52,432 nt of DNA from Oppiella nova. Lineage: Eukaryota > Arthropoda > Arachnida > Sarcoptiformes > Oppiidae. The stretch is from NCBI GenBank assembly GCA_905397405.1, contig CAJPVJ010000042.1, positions 1 through 52,432 of the forward strand. Direction: 5' to 3'. Shown one piece after another: positions 31,559 through 43,725 of the stretch; position 1 is the first letter of the stretch, and every line of letters begins with the position of its first letter. The notes beneath the pieces are model-generated. The model saw only the letters and a list, made by a program, of their open reading frames with translations. It made no database searches and was not told where the DNA came from. A program made the position numbers and the translations under genes.

Positions 31559-33195
31559 TTCTCGACGGATATCTACTGGAAAGTGGTGTCAACACAATGG
31601 AAACACTTCACAATGAGATGACACTGATGAGTGATAAATTGGTTTTGAAATGTAAAAAATCAAAATTCAAGTTATGATCAAAAATAATGACAAAAAGAGT
31701 GTTGAGTTGAGTCTCCGGGAGTCATATGCACCACAAGTCTAACGCCTGGCGTTCATATCAATGGCGCGCACTCTGTATCCCTCCCTATCTCTCCCTTGCA
31801 TTGCATTCAACATTCAATACCATTGCATAGCATAGTATAGCATCCCATCTCAGACATAGAGTAGAGCTATAGCTTACAAAGGGATGTATTGCATATTGCC
31901 GTCAATGCCTCCATCCCTCCCTCCCTTTCCCAACACTTTGTTTGCATTGAATCCACATTTCTATCATTTCTATGCCACTATCACATGCATATGACTGTGT
32001 GAGCGCTCGTAAGCCTTGGCCCTACATATCCTCCAATTTTCACAAATGTTACAAAACTTAAGACCAAATGTTAGCACATTTGTCGCCTTATTATAGCTCT
32101 TGTTTTCGTTACTCATATCCGAGTTATAAAAACAGATTTACTTCTGTTTAATAAACAACACGTTTTGCTTAAATGATTGCATATATCGATGCATTCATTC
32201 ATCAAATGTTGAGTCGAGTGAAACGATTCCTAAGAAAATATACTTCACTCCAAGTTTTTCACACAATCTTTCATTGCAAGCAAACATTGAGTTTTTCACA
32301 TGTTTTGCACAACTTATAGGAACTCCCGGAGCCCTGAGATCTCCATCTCGAGCACTGCATTCAGATAAAACAGTTCAGCAGTTAATGTCTAAAAGTTTGA
32401 ATAAATACCCAAATTCTTGGTCAAAAAATATTGATTTAGTGTTGAAATACATGTCAAAAATAAGGGAAACAATTGATTTGAAATGTCTTTATTGTCGACT
32501 CGTATTAATAATAAAATATTAATAAATCTTTGTTTTATTTATACTTAAAACTAGTATTAATAGTACTTAACGGCCGAATAAATTGGAAAAAATGAAATTC
32601 TAATACAAAATAATGATAAATAGATTTTGTTAAAACGGTATTCATTTCTCTATTCAATAGTAAAAACGTATTAAATTATAAATTAATTTGTTTTCAGATA
32701 ATTTGTTATTTCATTTTTTCGTCATTTCTTGTCTTAAAATAAAATTCATACAAAAATTCAATAATTTGCTTGTTTTTCGTGTCATTTCTTATGTGAAGAC
32801 TATTTTAAGAAGCTGTACATCAATTCAACACATTATTCATCATTTTATGAAAAATTAAAATTGTATTGAAATTAAGTTCATAATTCAATTCACATTAATT
32901 TCAATTCACTTATCGTATCTAATCGTATGAAACAAATAATTATTGAGTTTTTTAAGTTCACAATAAAGGATAGAATCGCGTTTTCAGTGTTTAGTCACAA
33001 ATGCCTTAATATATCGCCTTATTATCAGTAATTTGAATGTCATTAAAAATTTTGCTTTTCATATAATCTGTTTTAAATTGAGTTTCAATAGGAATGGATT
33101 TAATATAATATTACAATCAATTAATTAATTATCCGTTCATTTGATGTCTAAACAAGAGATGACTATAAAATTAGTTATTAAATACATTGATTACA
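31559..33195. other. Septin promoter region and UBE2V 3' flank
   Basis: The part nearest the septin start (about 31560-31990) has less AT and runs of CCCTCC and TCTCCC; it is the likely septin promoter and 5' UTR. The rest is AT-rich. The only notable open frame is 32274-32522 (plus, 82 codons), which I do not recognise. A minus-strand ATTAAA at 33104-33099 may be the UBE2V poly(A) signal. Confidence 0.45.
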
Positions 33196-33980
33196 TTAAA
33201 AGGCGGTCCCCTCTGGGGGTTGACTTAATTTCATGTTTTCTTTGAGAGTCATCGCACGTCTCAGCTCTTGTAAAACAGTCTTAATCGAGTAGTTCCGCTG
33301 CCAACGCGACAGCACCGGTAGAGTACGTCTGTCCACCTGTCAAACAGTGAGTGAGTAAGTGAGTCAGTCAGTCAGCCAGTCAGCCAGGACAACACCCATG
33401 GCGTGCGAGCCCACAGTACATACCATTCCTGTGGTCTCATTGATTCCGGTCATCTTAATCTTGGAAATAAACCTCACGTTTGGCGGGTCGTCGGGATAGT
33501 TGTGACCGCATTCAACCTTAAGACTATAGATCCGGTTCTCGTAGGGCGTCTGAAAGGCAACACACGGTGAGCGACATGGATGTGGTGGTGGTGTGAGTGG
33601 TGGTCATACCCTTGGCGGTCCGATGATCATCCCTGTCCAGTGAGACAAAGTCATGTCCGAGTCGTCCTCGAGGCCCCAGGAGATGGTGCCGTCGCCCACC
33701 CCCTTCTGACCTTGCTCCAACTCCTCCAACAGCCGGAAGTTTCGGGGAATCACCACACCTGCCAACACACACACGTTAGTCATCGGTGGTAATCAGACAC
33801 CACTTCAACCGCCAAATCCAAACAATTATCGCATAAAATGGCGAATCAATTGTTTTCACCACTGATTGCATGACTCATCGCCAATACCATGGCGTGGATT
33901 GGCGTATGAGGTGATAGTCTAGAGTGTCGGGTGAGCGCCGGTGTCACCGACGGGTCATTACCTGCCGAGTTCGTGGCCAT
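33196..33980 (-). CDS. UBE2V2: UBE2V (Mms2/Uev1-type) ubiquitin E2 variant
   Basis: Catalytically inactive E2 variant that pairs with Ubc13 to build Lys63-linked ubiquitin chains in DNA-damage tolerance and signalling. Four exons: 33980-33962, 33758-33610, 33549-33424, 33336-33196; 144 residues, matching the family (145). The fold is highly conserved: [61 protein letters not shown] and [12 protein letters not shown], ending in [10 protein letters not shown]. The active-site Cys of true E2s is absent, as in all UEVs. The tiny first coding exon (MATNSA) is supported by the donor GTAATG and a phase match. The gene is divergent from KIAA1143, with 431 bases between start codons. The UBE2V1 and UBE2V2 groups cannot be told apart here. 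Confidence 0.95.
33344..33388. repeat. GTGA/GTCA tetranucleotide repeat in a UBE2V intron
   Basis: Degenerate runs of GTGA, GTCA and GCCA units lie just upstream of the last-exon acceptor in transcript orientation. Likely neutral slippage. Confidence 0.6.
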
Positions 33981-34411
33981 GTCTTCAGTGCGACTGATCT
34001 ATGGATCACTGGATGTATGTCTCAGTGAATCACTGAATCCAATGCACTCTCAATGCACTCACCATTCAATACACTCACGACATCTCGCGTCGAGATCACA
34101 CTCTCACGAGTCCGCACCGGCAGTCCATAGCTTTGTGGCCACCGGTCTGTCACGAAAACACATCCAACAACACATCCAACACTTGTACCCATGGCGAATG
34201 ATCACCACATGCATCGCCCCATCGGTGGTCAGTCAAAGACATGATATAGAAATACATTTCAATTGTCTGAAAGTGAAATCAAAGTTTCCAATCAATGCAA
34301 GTGTTGAATGCAATGACAGTACAATCCCTTCACAGCCTTTGGTTTGTAAATAAAGTTTTGCATCGATTTGTCGCTTGAATTGAGTGTCCATTGAATCCAT
34401 TGAGTGATCGG
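33981..34411. promoter_or_regulatory. Divergent promoter of UBE2V and KIAA1143
   Basis: 431 bases between two oppositely directed start codons, with no other gene. It must hold both promoters or one shared bidirectional promoter. No clear TATA box. The open frame 33931-34353 has no coding character. Confidence 0.6.
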
Positions 34412-35012
34412 ATGGCGAACCGCAAGAGGAATATCTCATTCGCCAAACCAGAAGAGCCCGACTTCATCAAGAAGTTGAAGGCCAAACACGGCATCACCGC
34501 CGGACCCGATGTGGACACCAAGGTTTGTGTCATTTGAGTGGTAGTTGTGGTGATTGACGTGTGATTTGTGCGATGACTGGACAGAGGGAAGTGATGCCAA
34601 GAGTAGACTCGGATGACTTGGAGGACAGGGATGAGGAGCAGCCCGTCATTGTGGTCCTCAAAGACGGCGATCTCGATGAGGAGGAAGTGAAGCGAATCAC
34701 TGACGAGAATCAATTGAAACGTGAATATTATTTGTTGACAATGAGTGCCATTTGTGACACATTTAATGATATATTGGTTTTGAATGGTGTTTGCGATCTC
34801 CAGAAGAGGAGACGGATATAAAAGAGGGAAAAATCATTTTCAAGAAACCAGACAAAAGTGAGACCAACGATCAGAATCAGTCGTTACTTAAGAGTAAGAG
34901 TGAGAAGGAGTCCATCAGACAAAGACTCCAATCAAATGAGACGAAAAGTGTCCGAAATTCGAGTTTACTTTCGTTTGGGGACGAAGAGGATGATGAAGAA
35001 GACAGCGATTGA
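34412..35012 (+). CDS. KIAA1143 homologue
   Basis: Small conserved protein of unknown biochemical function. Three exons, 34412-34522, 34585-34720 and 34804-35012, give 151 residues (human about 154). The family pattern is clear: basic N-terminus with ISFAKPEEPDFI, central EEQPVIVVLKDGDLDEEEV, then KIIFKKP and the C-terminal block NSSLLSFGDEED. The protein is highly charged, probably disordered, with an acidic tail. Junction phases are consistent (the codon C|AA spans intron 2). The start is the first ATG, 431 bases from the divergent UBE2V start. Confidence 0.9.
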
Positions 35013-35082
35013 CACATCCATTTGACACTCATTTCTGTGTATTATTTTGTACATAAAATTCTTGTATTCTTTGCTTTTATGA

Positions 35083-35088
35083 AATAAA
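35083..35088 (+). promoter_or_regulatory. Poly(A) signal, KIAA1143
   Basis: AATAAA 71 bases after the stop codon, followed by a T-rich stretch. Confidence 0.6.
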
Positions 35089-37507
35089 ATGTTGACTTAA
35101 TTGTGAAAATGATTAAAGAATATTCTGGAATAGAGTACATTGAATACATTGAATGGGAATTATTTATCAGTGCATGTAATGTATGTTTTTATATAAATTT
35201 TATTCAACATTAGGACAAAAGTAATATTTTGTGATAAAATTCTTGAGATGTTTAGTAAATGAGTTGACAATCAGTTTTATAACCGTAAGGAAAAGTTGGC
35301 ATAAATTAAGTAAAAAAGTTAAGAATAACTATTATAGATGTGATAATCGATTTACATATGAGATGTACCGCATATTTATAGGTTAGAAATGATGTGAAAT
35401 ATTGAATGCAATTGAATGGCAAATATGACTGAATGTCGTCCCAATGGCACCGTTGGCGGCAATAGTGATGGTAAACCCGATAAGCGGTTATTCTGTGTGA
35501 GCGCCAAAAGCCGGTTCACACCTCTACTCTAATTATAGCATTTGGCAGTGAATTGTTCACTGAATGAATGACTCGATTCACAATTTCATCAATTAATTTG
35601 TATTTGAATTGTCGATTGCATTGAAAATATCACATTTGATTGGGCAGTGAAGGCATTGGTGTCACCACTCAACACATCCACCAAACCATCCAAACATCAA
35701 AAGTAAGATTTTTTGTCACATTTTTTGTATTCAGTTTTCGACCTCCGGTTCAATTCAATGGATTGTTAATTAAGTTTTAATTGTTTTATGACTTATTTGT
35801 GCCTTTATTTCAATATTGATTGTATTGGCGGTGGTGTTCAAATCGGTGTTCAATGTCATCATTGAATGGTTCACACAATTCACAGATAATAGCACTGAAT
35901 GTCTGTTTGTATTGAATATTTAGCGCCAAATGTCAGTCCAATTCATTCATTATTCTTGTATTGTGTGTTACATAGGCTTACATTGCATTCACTATACGCT
36001 CACATTTTCATCACATTTATTGCATTTTTCAGTGCAATCTAATTAATTAGATTTATTTCTATATTCAAACATGGTCATATTATCATATAATTAGTCACTC
36101 AATTCAATGTTTAATATATTACTCATAATTCTAATGTTTTAAAGTCCACTTTTGATAGGCCTAAACAAATTGATCATGTAACATTAACACAATGAATTGA
36201 CTATCAATTTATAAAGTCTTAATTTAATTATCAAATTAACAAAATAAACATTTATTGTCTACTCTAACCATAATTGAATTGACCCTCATTTTGTGTATAC
36301 TGATAGTTCACTGATAATAAACTTGGTGAATTCATTATGAAACGTCAATTTCTGTGTCTATTGTCACGAATCTTTCAATAGTTTTTTGCTTTTGTGTTAA
36401 GTTTCACATGTATTGAAGAATAATGTGAATAGTGTACTGAATATTGAGAAACTTTATTCATTATAATTCTCTGTAAATCATTGTCTCATTAATCAATAAT
36501 TTAAAGAATATTCTAATAAATTCTAATAATTATACTAAAAATTGAAATTATAATACCAAAATGGCTTATAAATTACAAAATCCTTTATAGAATTAATTAT
36601 AACGTCTAAAGAATGTTAGAAATTATGGTTAAAACAGCATTTCATACATTGAATTGCTTCACAAATCTACCAATTCTTGACATTTGAGTTGCGGCTAAAA
36701 TGTTCACTTAAAATATATTTGAATTCTTAATACTATTTTAGACATTATTAGTTAAATATACTCTCTTTTAGCACGAATTGTCACATAAATTAAAAGAAAT
36801 TCTCATTTCATTAGATACTGTACTTGTTTTTGACAACAATTTATTTCAATTGGAGATATAATTCTTAAATGAAACCAAGAATTTTCAATAGACTGTATGG
36901 ATATCATTAGATTTGTGATTATAATAGTTTTGTAGCTTTAATCTCTTTGTTATGTAATAAAAATAATTTTTATTTAAAAATGTATGTTTAATAATAATTA
37001 ATGTATTGATTCAATGGAGTCTAAAATATGTCTACAATTATGTACTAATGACTCAAATTAAGAAATGAATTTCAAGTAAATTGTGTTTAAAATGAAATTT
37101 GAGATCAATTTGAACGCCATTTGGTGTCCAATACATGAGTGCAGTCTCGCCTCCCAAACAGCCCTTCATTTGTATTGATTAGTCCTGTCTATGACTCCAC
37201 TATAAACCAGAATTACATCGAAAAAGTGGCGGAATCGCTATCTTTACTCTTTTCTGTGGGCACTATGATTGAGGCTAATGAGTGGCACATGTGATGGTGA
37301 GACCCGATATGCGAGTCCATGCAGTGGTCACACAGTGTGTCAACCGATGGCCTAATGCTTGGCCGCCACTGAAGGCAACGCCAGGCAATGAGTGGGTAGT
37401 GAAGGGAGCGGTAGAGTAGACGCCACTCTCATAGAGAGCCAGCGATGAGTGGCGTACACCGAGAGACCGACCAATCGCTGGCAGCGTACGAGTGGTATTG
37501 CAGTGCG

Positions 37508-37867
37508 TGAGAGAGAGAATGAGAGAGAATGGGGGGGAGAGGAGAGAGAGAGAGAGAGAGAGAGAGGGCGAGAGAGACGGAGAGAATGGGCACAAACTGA
37601 ACGCACAGTCGAGTCGAGTGCCGAGTCATCAGCGCTCAGTCACTGCCGACCCCTCTCTCCATGCGATTCAGTGAAGCGATATTCGCCCCCAAACTCAGTA
37701 CAGCGTTAGAGAGAGACAGAGAGAGAGCACGAGTGAGACGGAGAGAGAGAAGGGGAGAGAGAGAGACACACAGAGAGACATACAGTGCTATAGGGGAGAG
37801 AGTGAGCTGCACTCGACTCGACACTGAACTCCAGTGCCAATGAGTGCCAGAGAGAGGGAGAGAGAGC
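37508..37867 (+). repeat. GA-rich repeat block upstream of MEP-1
   Basis: Several separate (GA)n tracts, about 37508-37590, 37708-37780 and 37848-37866, are separated by unique GC-richer sequence. The sense strand is the purine strand. The setting suggests a GAGA-type promoter, but binding is not shown. Confidence 0.85.
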
Positions 37868-38202
37868 TCGAGGAGGAAAAGGTGGTTACAGTGGAAAGGA
37901 GGGCACAGATAGACAGACAGCGCTCACAGGACTGCCATTCATAGGACGCCATCTTAACTGTGATTAAGCGCTCGTCTTATCGTTGTCTCACTCTCTCCAC
38001 CAATTGATCCCATTTTGTGGTCACTTCTTGTGCTAAACACTTGGCGTCGGTTTTTCGCAACAGATTTCATCTCTTAATTCATTGACTGATCCATTGATCG
38101 AGTGATTTGTGCCGGAAATCAGTTGACAATTGCTGTGAAACGTGTATTTGTCGTCATTTGCAGACATAATAATCAACGAATCCATTGAGTGATACGATAA
38201 TC

Positions 38203-40820
38203 ATGTCGGACGTCGTGCTGGATGTGATTGATTTGGACGAATCCCCGCCACCGCAGGACTCACTTCAAGACAATGGCGAAGACGTGGACGCAGTCATGAG
38301 GGATGAGACCAATGGTGAGCTCAAAGACGACGAGTTGAACGACGAAGACCTGAATAATCAAGAAAATCAAGACTCCATTGAAGACTTGGATGACGTCGAG
38401 GAGGATGTGCTCGAAGAGGACGACGACATTATCATCAGTGATGACGACGAAGACGACGACAACAGTCAAAGTACAGCCAATTCTGTGTCCAATAAGGTGA
38501 CGGACAATGGTTTGAGCGCCGGATCGCTGAACAGCTTGGAGGCCACCCCTAACGACTCGATGGACAGCAGTTCTGTAGTGTCGACCCCGAAGGAGACGCC
38601 CAAACCGACCGCCGAAGAGCCCACGAAAACGACTTCTTCGGAACAAAATGGCGACGACATTGAAGTGATTTCTGTGACCGAGTCGTCGGACCCGACGAGT
38701 GATGCGAAGACCCAACACTTGTTAGATATCGCGCCCGACATGAGTGACGAAGAGACAGGTTTTCCCGAGTATATGAAGAAAGTGGTGGCGATCGGCAAAA
38801 GGATTGCCATCAATAAGAAGACGTGGAATAACATCGACGTCGACGTCAACGACTCCATACTGGACTGTCCATCACAAGTGGTTCCGCTTATGATTCAAAA
38901 GCCCAACACTTTCCCCGAAAAGCTTAAAGAAGTGCAAAACGAAACGCAAACCAAATCGGAGGCCAACGCGAGCGGCGTTTCGCAGAACGCGAAGAATATG
39001 CTGACAATCGCCGACTTCTACACCAGTTCTGTGGGCAAACTGTTGGTGGGGTTGGGTCTGAGCCGAGCCAAGCAGTGGTACCACAAGGACGCCATCAGCA
39101 AAGTTAAGAAACAGATCCGACGCGAGGGAGAGGTCGAGGATCTGGTGGATGAGCTGAAGACACAGCAGGAGTACTACGCGGAGTGTCGGGCGGCGAACAG
39201 TTCGTATACATTCCCGACGGATAAGTGCGATCACTGCGACTTCAGGACTGAGTCGAAACTCGTGCTCAGAGGACACATGGCGTTCCCTCACCTCACCTCC
39301 CGACGCGAATATAAGTGCAATTACTGTGAGTACATGACTCGCGATCCCAAACAGATAGTATTACACACCCAAGCGCTACACGAGGCCAAGTGTCTCATCG
39401 AAATCCCGCCCCAACTCTACGAGTGTCCCGTCTGTCCGTACGAGTCGGGCGTCAAATCCAAAGCCGCCACTCATATAACCAAATGCTTGAAGTTCTTCAA
39501 CGCCGAGAAACTTCTCAATCTGACCGACGCCTACGACTTCCCGACCATTACTCCTAAACCTATCACTCAGGAAGACATTAAGATATATGAGGCGACACTA
39601 CAGGCGCTTCGTTTCGCGGCACTCAACCCGCAGACTAAAGTGCCGCACATTCCTGGCCTTCCGACGGGTCTTCAGCACCAGATGCTTCAGATACAGCAGC
39701 AGCAGTTGGGTGTGAGAGGTGTTGGCAGACCTCCCAAACAGATGTTACCGATGAACCAAAAGGGTCGACTCATCGCGCCGTCGATGGGCAACCCGTATGG
39801 CAACAAAAACGTGTCGCCACAGCTCTACCAAATGCTGTCAACAGTTGGCGGTCACACACAACTGGTTCCCATTCAGAACCGGAATAATTTACAACAGATG
39901 AACAAAATCGCGGCCGCGGGCGGGAATGTCATGAAGATGTCGAACTCGAACTCAAATAAACCTAATATTCTGGCGAAGAATAATAGTTCGCCTCAAATGA
40001 GACCAAACAACGACAATACGGGCGGTAAGAGCGGAACGTTCGTCATCTGCGAGATCTGCGACGGATATATCAAAGATCTGGAACAGCTTAGGACTCACAT
40101 GCAGTGGATTCATAAGGTATGTGTCGGACGCATCTGTCGGCGCCATATGTGTTGGAATGGGTTGTAATGAATGTGTGAATTACAGGTGAAAATACATCCC
40201 AAGATGTTGGCGAGTCGTCCGCCACTGAACTGTCAGAAGTGTCAGTGGAGGTTCTTCACGGACCAGGGCTTAGAACGGCATCTGTTGGGCGCACACGGAT
40301 TGGTCACCTCTAATATGCAGGATATGGTGAACCAGAACCAAGACGGCGGGCGCTGTACTATATGTGGCCGAGTCTTCGCCAACAAATTAGTCGCTCATAT
40401 GAATCAAGTAATGATGACATTGTGTTTGTATTGAATCGATGGTAACTCATGTCTGTTCCCTATTGACAGATGCATAAGATTAGCCTAAAGCCGGCCCACC
40501 TGTCCTACAAGTGCACCGTGTGTTCGGCCACATTCAATCTGTACCGGCTGTTTGAGAATCACGTATATATGGTTCATTCGGGTTCAGTGAAGCGCAACGC
40601 AGAGGACGGCAGTGGAGGACCCGCTAAGAAGAAGCCGGCGCTTGAAATGACTGCTAATAACGGTATTTCCTAAGACTGTACGCATTTGTCACGTGTTTAA
40701 CCATTTCTTATGACAACTGTTGTCGTATTGATAGGCGAGAAGAAGTCTGCGGTCAACCACTCGATAGTGTCCGGCAATAAAGTGGTTCTTTCGAGTGCTG
40801 TTCACAAAACTACTCAATAA
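38203..40820 (+). CDS. MEP-1: MEP-1-like multi-zinc-finger protein
   Basis: Homologue of MEP-1, the zinc-finger partner of the Mi-2 ATPase in the fly dMec complex and in worm germline/soma repression. Four exons, 38203-40116, 40186-40407, 40470-40662 and 40735-40820, give 804 residues. The N-terminal 200 residues are very acidic and contain SUMO-interacting-like motifs (VLDVIDLDES, DDIIISDDDED, DDIEVISVTESSD). A conserved domain (LTIADFYTSSVGKLLVGLGL) precedes the fingers. I count seven Cys/His fingers, starting CDHCDFRTESK, CNYCEYMTRD, CPVCPYESG, CEICDGYIKD, CQKCQWRFF, CTICGRVF and CTVCSATF. Finger 6 is split by intron 2. I start at the ATG at 38203 (MSDVVLDVID); the frame upstream opens only with TTG. 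It converges on MDP1. Confidence 0.9.
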
Positions 40821-41496
40821 TTAGCACTTCATATGTCATCCACAACTCGATTACAATATTAGCGACAATTAGTTTTGAATTATTTATTATTAAGAAACAA
40901 TATTTTGTTAACGAAAACATAAGTAATTACCGAAATTATCTGATTTGAGAGATCCCTGGCCTTCATGTCATCAAATCAAGAGTTGAGTCCAAATGTCTAA
41001 TCATTAATACATTAAAGAGATTCTCTAAATGATAAACGATTTAATAGTTAATAAATTATTAAAAACTAAAATATGTTCTCATTTTGTTAACTGAAGCGGA
41101 CGTTCAGTATTTGTGATACGAACCTCACATTTGGCTAAATATTTCTAAAATACAATTTTTAGTAATTAACTCTAAATCATTCATAAAAATATATACAATT
41201 AATAACTTATTTGAAACAATTATAACTTATTATAATGAACACAATATTTCTCATAGTTTAAAGTTTTTGTTTTTTCAGTTGTATTTCATTTGTAATCGAA
41301 TTAATAATTTACACAAAATATAACAGTTTTTAAATATTATTTAAATTCAATTATGATTTAAATAAAGATAATTTTCAATTTTGCAAAATATTTGTTTATT
41401 TAAGTAAACTATTTAACAAAACCGTATGAATTATAATCAATTGAATTCTAACTATATTACAAACACAGTTGAGACTATTAGTCACGGTATTCCGGG
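40821..41496. other. Convergent spacer between MEP-1 and MDP1
   Basis: AT-rich 3' flanks. ATTAAA at 41011-41016 and AATAAA at 41050-41055 are candidate MEP-1 signals; a minus-strand AATAAA at 41400-41395 is the likely MDP1 signal. No gene. Confidence 0.55.
41395..41400 (-). promoter_or_regulatory. Poly(A) signal, MDP1
   Basis: AATAAA on the minus strand, 97 bases beyond the MDP1 stop codon. Confidence 0.5.
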
Positions 41497-42823
41497 TCAT
41501 TCCGAGTCATTGTTTTCGGCCACAAATGTTTTGATGCCTTCAGAGATCACTCTTTTGTTGACCCCATCTTTCACTAGAATACTCGTCACTCCTTTGGCTT
41601 TAAGATCTCTAATATTCCTGATCTCGTCGTCGAAAAAGATCATTTGAGACAATCGGACGCCACTGTCTTTGTGGATGCGATTGAAATGAGTTGTCTTACA
41701 TCCGGGATATATCTGCTTATAAGTGAAGTATTTATTCCAATCAAATAAGTCCAACAATTGTTCCGCTTCTTCAGTGGCTGAAGTCCTTTAATCATAACAA
41801 ATGATTTAATGAAACACTCAAACAAATAATGAACACAAACCGAGAGGCGATTCCTAATGTATATCCCATTAAAGACAAGGTTTGCAAGACCTCAGGAACT
41901 TCTGGATAATACTTGACTTTCTGGCCATAAGCGTCGACCACTTTTCCATTTCTGTTTTATTAATTAATTACCAAGATCATTAAAATTGTAAAATAAATTA
42001 TTTTTGTTGAAAATTGAAATTCTTCATAAATATTGAAATCCTATTAAAGTTCTGAACAAATGGTCGGCAAATGGATTCATACCTAATGAATGTCTCGATA
42101 GTAAGCATTAAATCATTTTTATTCATTTATTTCACTCTTTTGTATATAAATTGAAAAATATTTTTAAAAAATAGTTTTAAGAAAAAACTCATTTGAAAAG
42201 AGGGCTGGAATTGAGTGATGTGTTGATTAATCAATGGATCTCTAATTTATTACACCATTGGATGGCATCCCATATAATGAGCGCACGTCTTGTGGATTGC
42301 AATCAATTTCTCTAATATTGTATTAAATGCTTTTCAAACCAAATATGATTTATTGGACACAACATTACTATGAATTCAATTGCCGAGAATTGCTCACAAA
42401 ATATATTCATTTCATGAATCCATTCAACACTACAATACTATTTGCAATGAATTCTTATGAATACAGTATTACTTTATAATTGATTCATATATTGATATGA
42501 AATTAAATTGATTTAAATTTATAATTAGAAAACATGTGAAGATTATTAGCTATGTGAATTTATAATTAGAAACTTACTGATCGGTACGAAAGGGTGGTGT
42601 GACGTGAGTGTCCACCCAAAAAGGCCATAGGGTATAATCTGGGCAATCACACAAACATTAGCAGGCTCCTATTATATAATATTAGACATACATATATGGT
42701 AGCTTACATACATACAGTAGCATACATACATACATGTATGTCATATAAATCAGTGTATTTATTATTACCTAAATCAAAGACAATAATCTTGAGGTTATCG
42801 ACTTTATCTTTGAGGTAATCCAT
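41497..42823 (-). CDS. MDP1: Magnesium-dependent phosphatase 1 (HAD family)
   Basis: Small HAD-superfamily phosphatase, proposed to act on protein phosphotyrosine and on sugar phosphates from protein deglycation. Four exons, 42823-42769, 42638-42578, 41951-41841 and 41785-41497, give 171 residues (human 176). HAD motif I is FDLDYTLWPFWVDTHV, with the nucleophile Asp17 and Asp19. Motif II is GIASRTS, spanning the third intron. The conserved block SQMIFFDDEIRNI carries the Mg-binding aspartates. IYPGCKTTHF also matches the family. All junctions are in phase; a short acceptor (TTAAAG, ending 41786) for the last exon is weak but required by the protein. It is divergent from ESRP, with about 900 bases between starts. 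Confidence 0.93.
42686..42740. repeat. CATA tetranucleotide repeat in an MDP1 intron
   Basis: Interrupted (CATA)n runs within the first MDP1 intron, ending in the self-complementary TACATGTA. Confidence 0.75.
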
Positions 42824-43725
42824 GGCAGATATGATGGCATAAAGCGGGAGATATGTTGTGATGGATGGCAATGAGTGATGCAATGACTGTCAATGCAATG
42901 CATTCACACAATGTATGCAATCATTGAATCACTGAATGTATGGTTACGTCAATAGGAGTGTTGAGCGCAAAGTCAGACTAAATGACTGCAAACTTATAGC
43001 GAAACTCACGTAAAGTGAAAGCAAAGCCTAATTTGATAACTAAATAGCGTTAGACTAAGTGTTGAATGACTTTTGTTGAGAAATGCATTGTTTTAGTCTA
43101 TTAATGATATAATCTTTGGTTTGTTGTCCAAAATAAACACTGGGATTGAAAGTGTGGCCTAACTATGCGTTCATAATATGAATGAACAATTGGATGGCAA
43201 TAGTGTAGTGTATGTATGGATGTATGAGTTGAGCATACATAGTATGAAAAGTGGTTGGATTTGTGTGAGGCTGGAGTGGTTGGAGTGGAAGGACAGGTAG
43301 TTCTGCAGGTTCTGTACATGCGATGAATGCAATGAGCGCTTATTCAACGAGGCGTACACTCCATACCATACCTGTTGGGAAAAAACTGACAAAAAACTTG
43401 ACGTTAGGCTCTCATATAGGATTGAACATTGAGGTGAGGTTTAGGTAGGTTTGGTAGGCTGTATGTTGCAACAGGTGCAACAGGTAGGCTGTATGTTAAG
43501 GTAGTTGTCGGGCATTTTAACATAGCATAGCTCTGGGCTGTCATACAACTGGGGGACCGACTCTCAGGCAAGAGGTTAGTTAGGGCTCAGTTAGCTTTCA
43601 GTTGTTTTGTGCACTTGTGAGCTATACTTCTCTTCCCATTCACTCTCATTGCTATCATATCTGTGCGGCTCTTCTACTCGTGAGGGCAGGTGTTTGTGTC
43701 TGTTGTCTGTGTCTGTGTCCACCAA
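42824..43725. promoter_or_regulatory. Divergent region between MDP1 and ESRP
   Basis: About 900 bases holding both 5' regions. A 15-base direct repeat (GGTAGGCTGTATGTT) occurs at 43453-43467 and 43483-43497. A TG/TC-rich stretch lies just before the ESRP ATG. No other coding exon found. Confidence 0.5.
43453..43497 (+). repeat. 30-base-period direct repeat upstream of ESRP
   Basis: Two identical 15-mers GGTAGGCTGTATGTT are 30 bases apart and flank a second small repeat of GCAACAGGT. Confidence 0.85.

Larger units (their letters stand above)
35013..38202. other. Spacer and promoter region upstream of MEP-1
   Basis: About 3.2 kb. The KIAA1143 poly(A) signal is at 35083-35088. The interval 35100-37100 is AT-rich with no gene. 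The interval 37130-38160 is markedly less AT-rich and contains purine repeats at 37508-37867. A good acceptor (GTCATTTGCAG, ending about 38162) suggests a spliced 5' UTR for MEP-1. Short frames in the GA block are repeat artefacts. Confidence 0.55.

Noticed and set aside
33931-34353. 140-codon plus-strand ORF in the UBE2V-KIAA1143 promoter
   Set aside because: Overlaps UBE2V exon 1 antisense, has Ser/His-rich noise composition and no similarity I recognise.
37275-37843. Several overlapping ORFs on both strands encoding LSLSLS or RERERE runs
   Set aside because: Produced by the GA microsatellite; not proteins.
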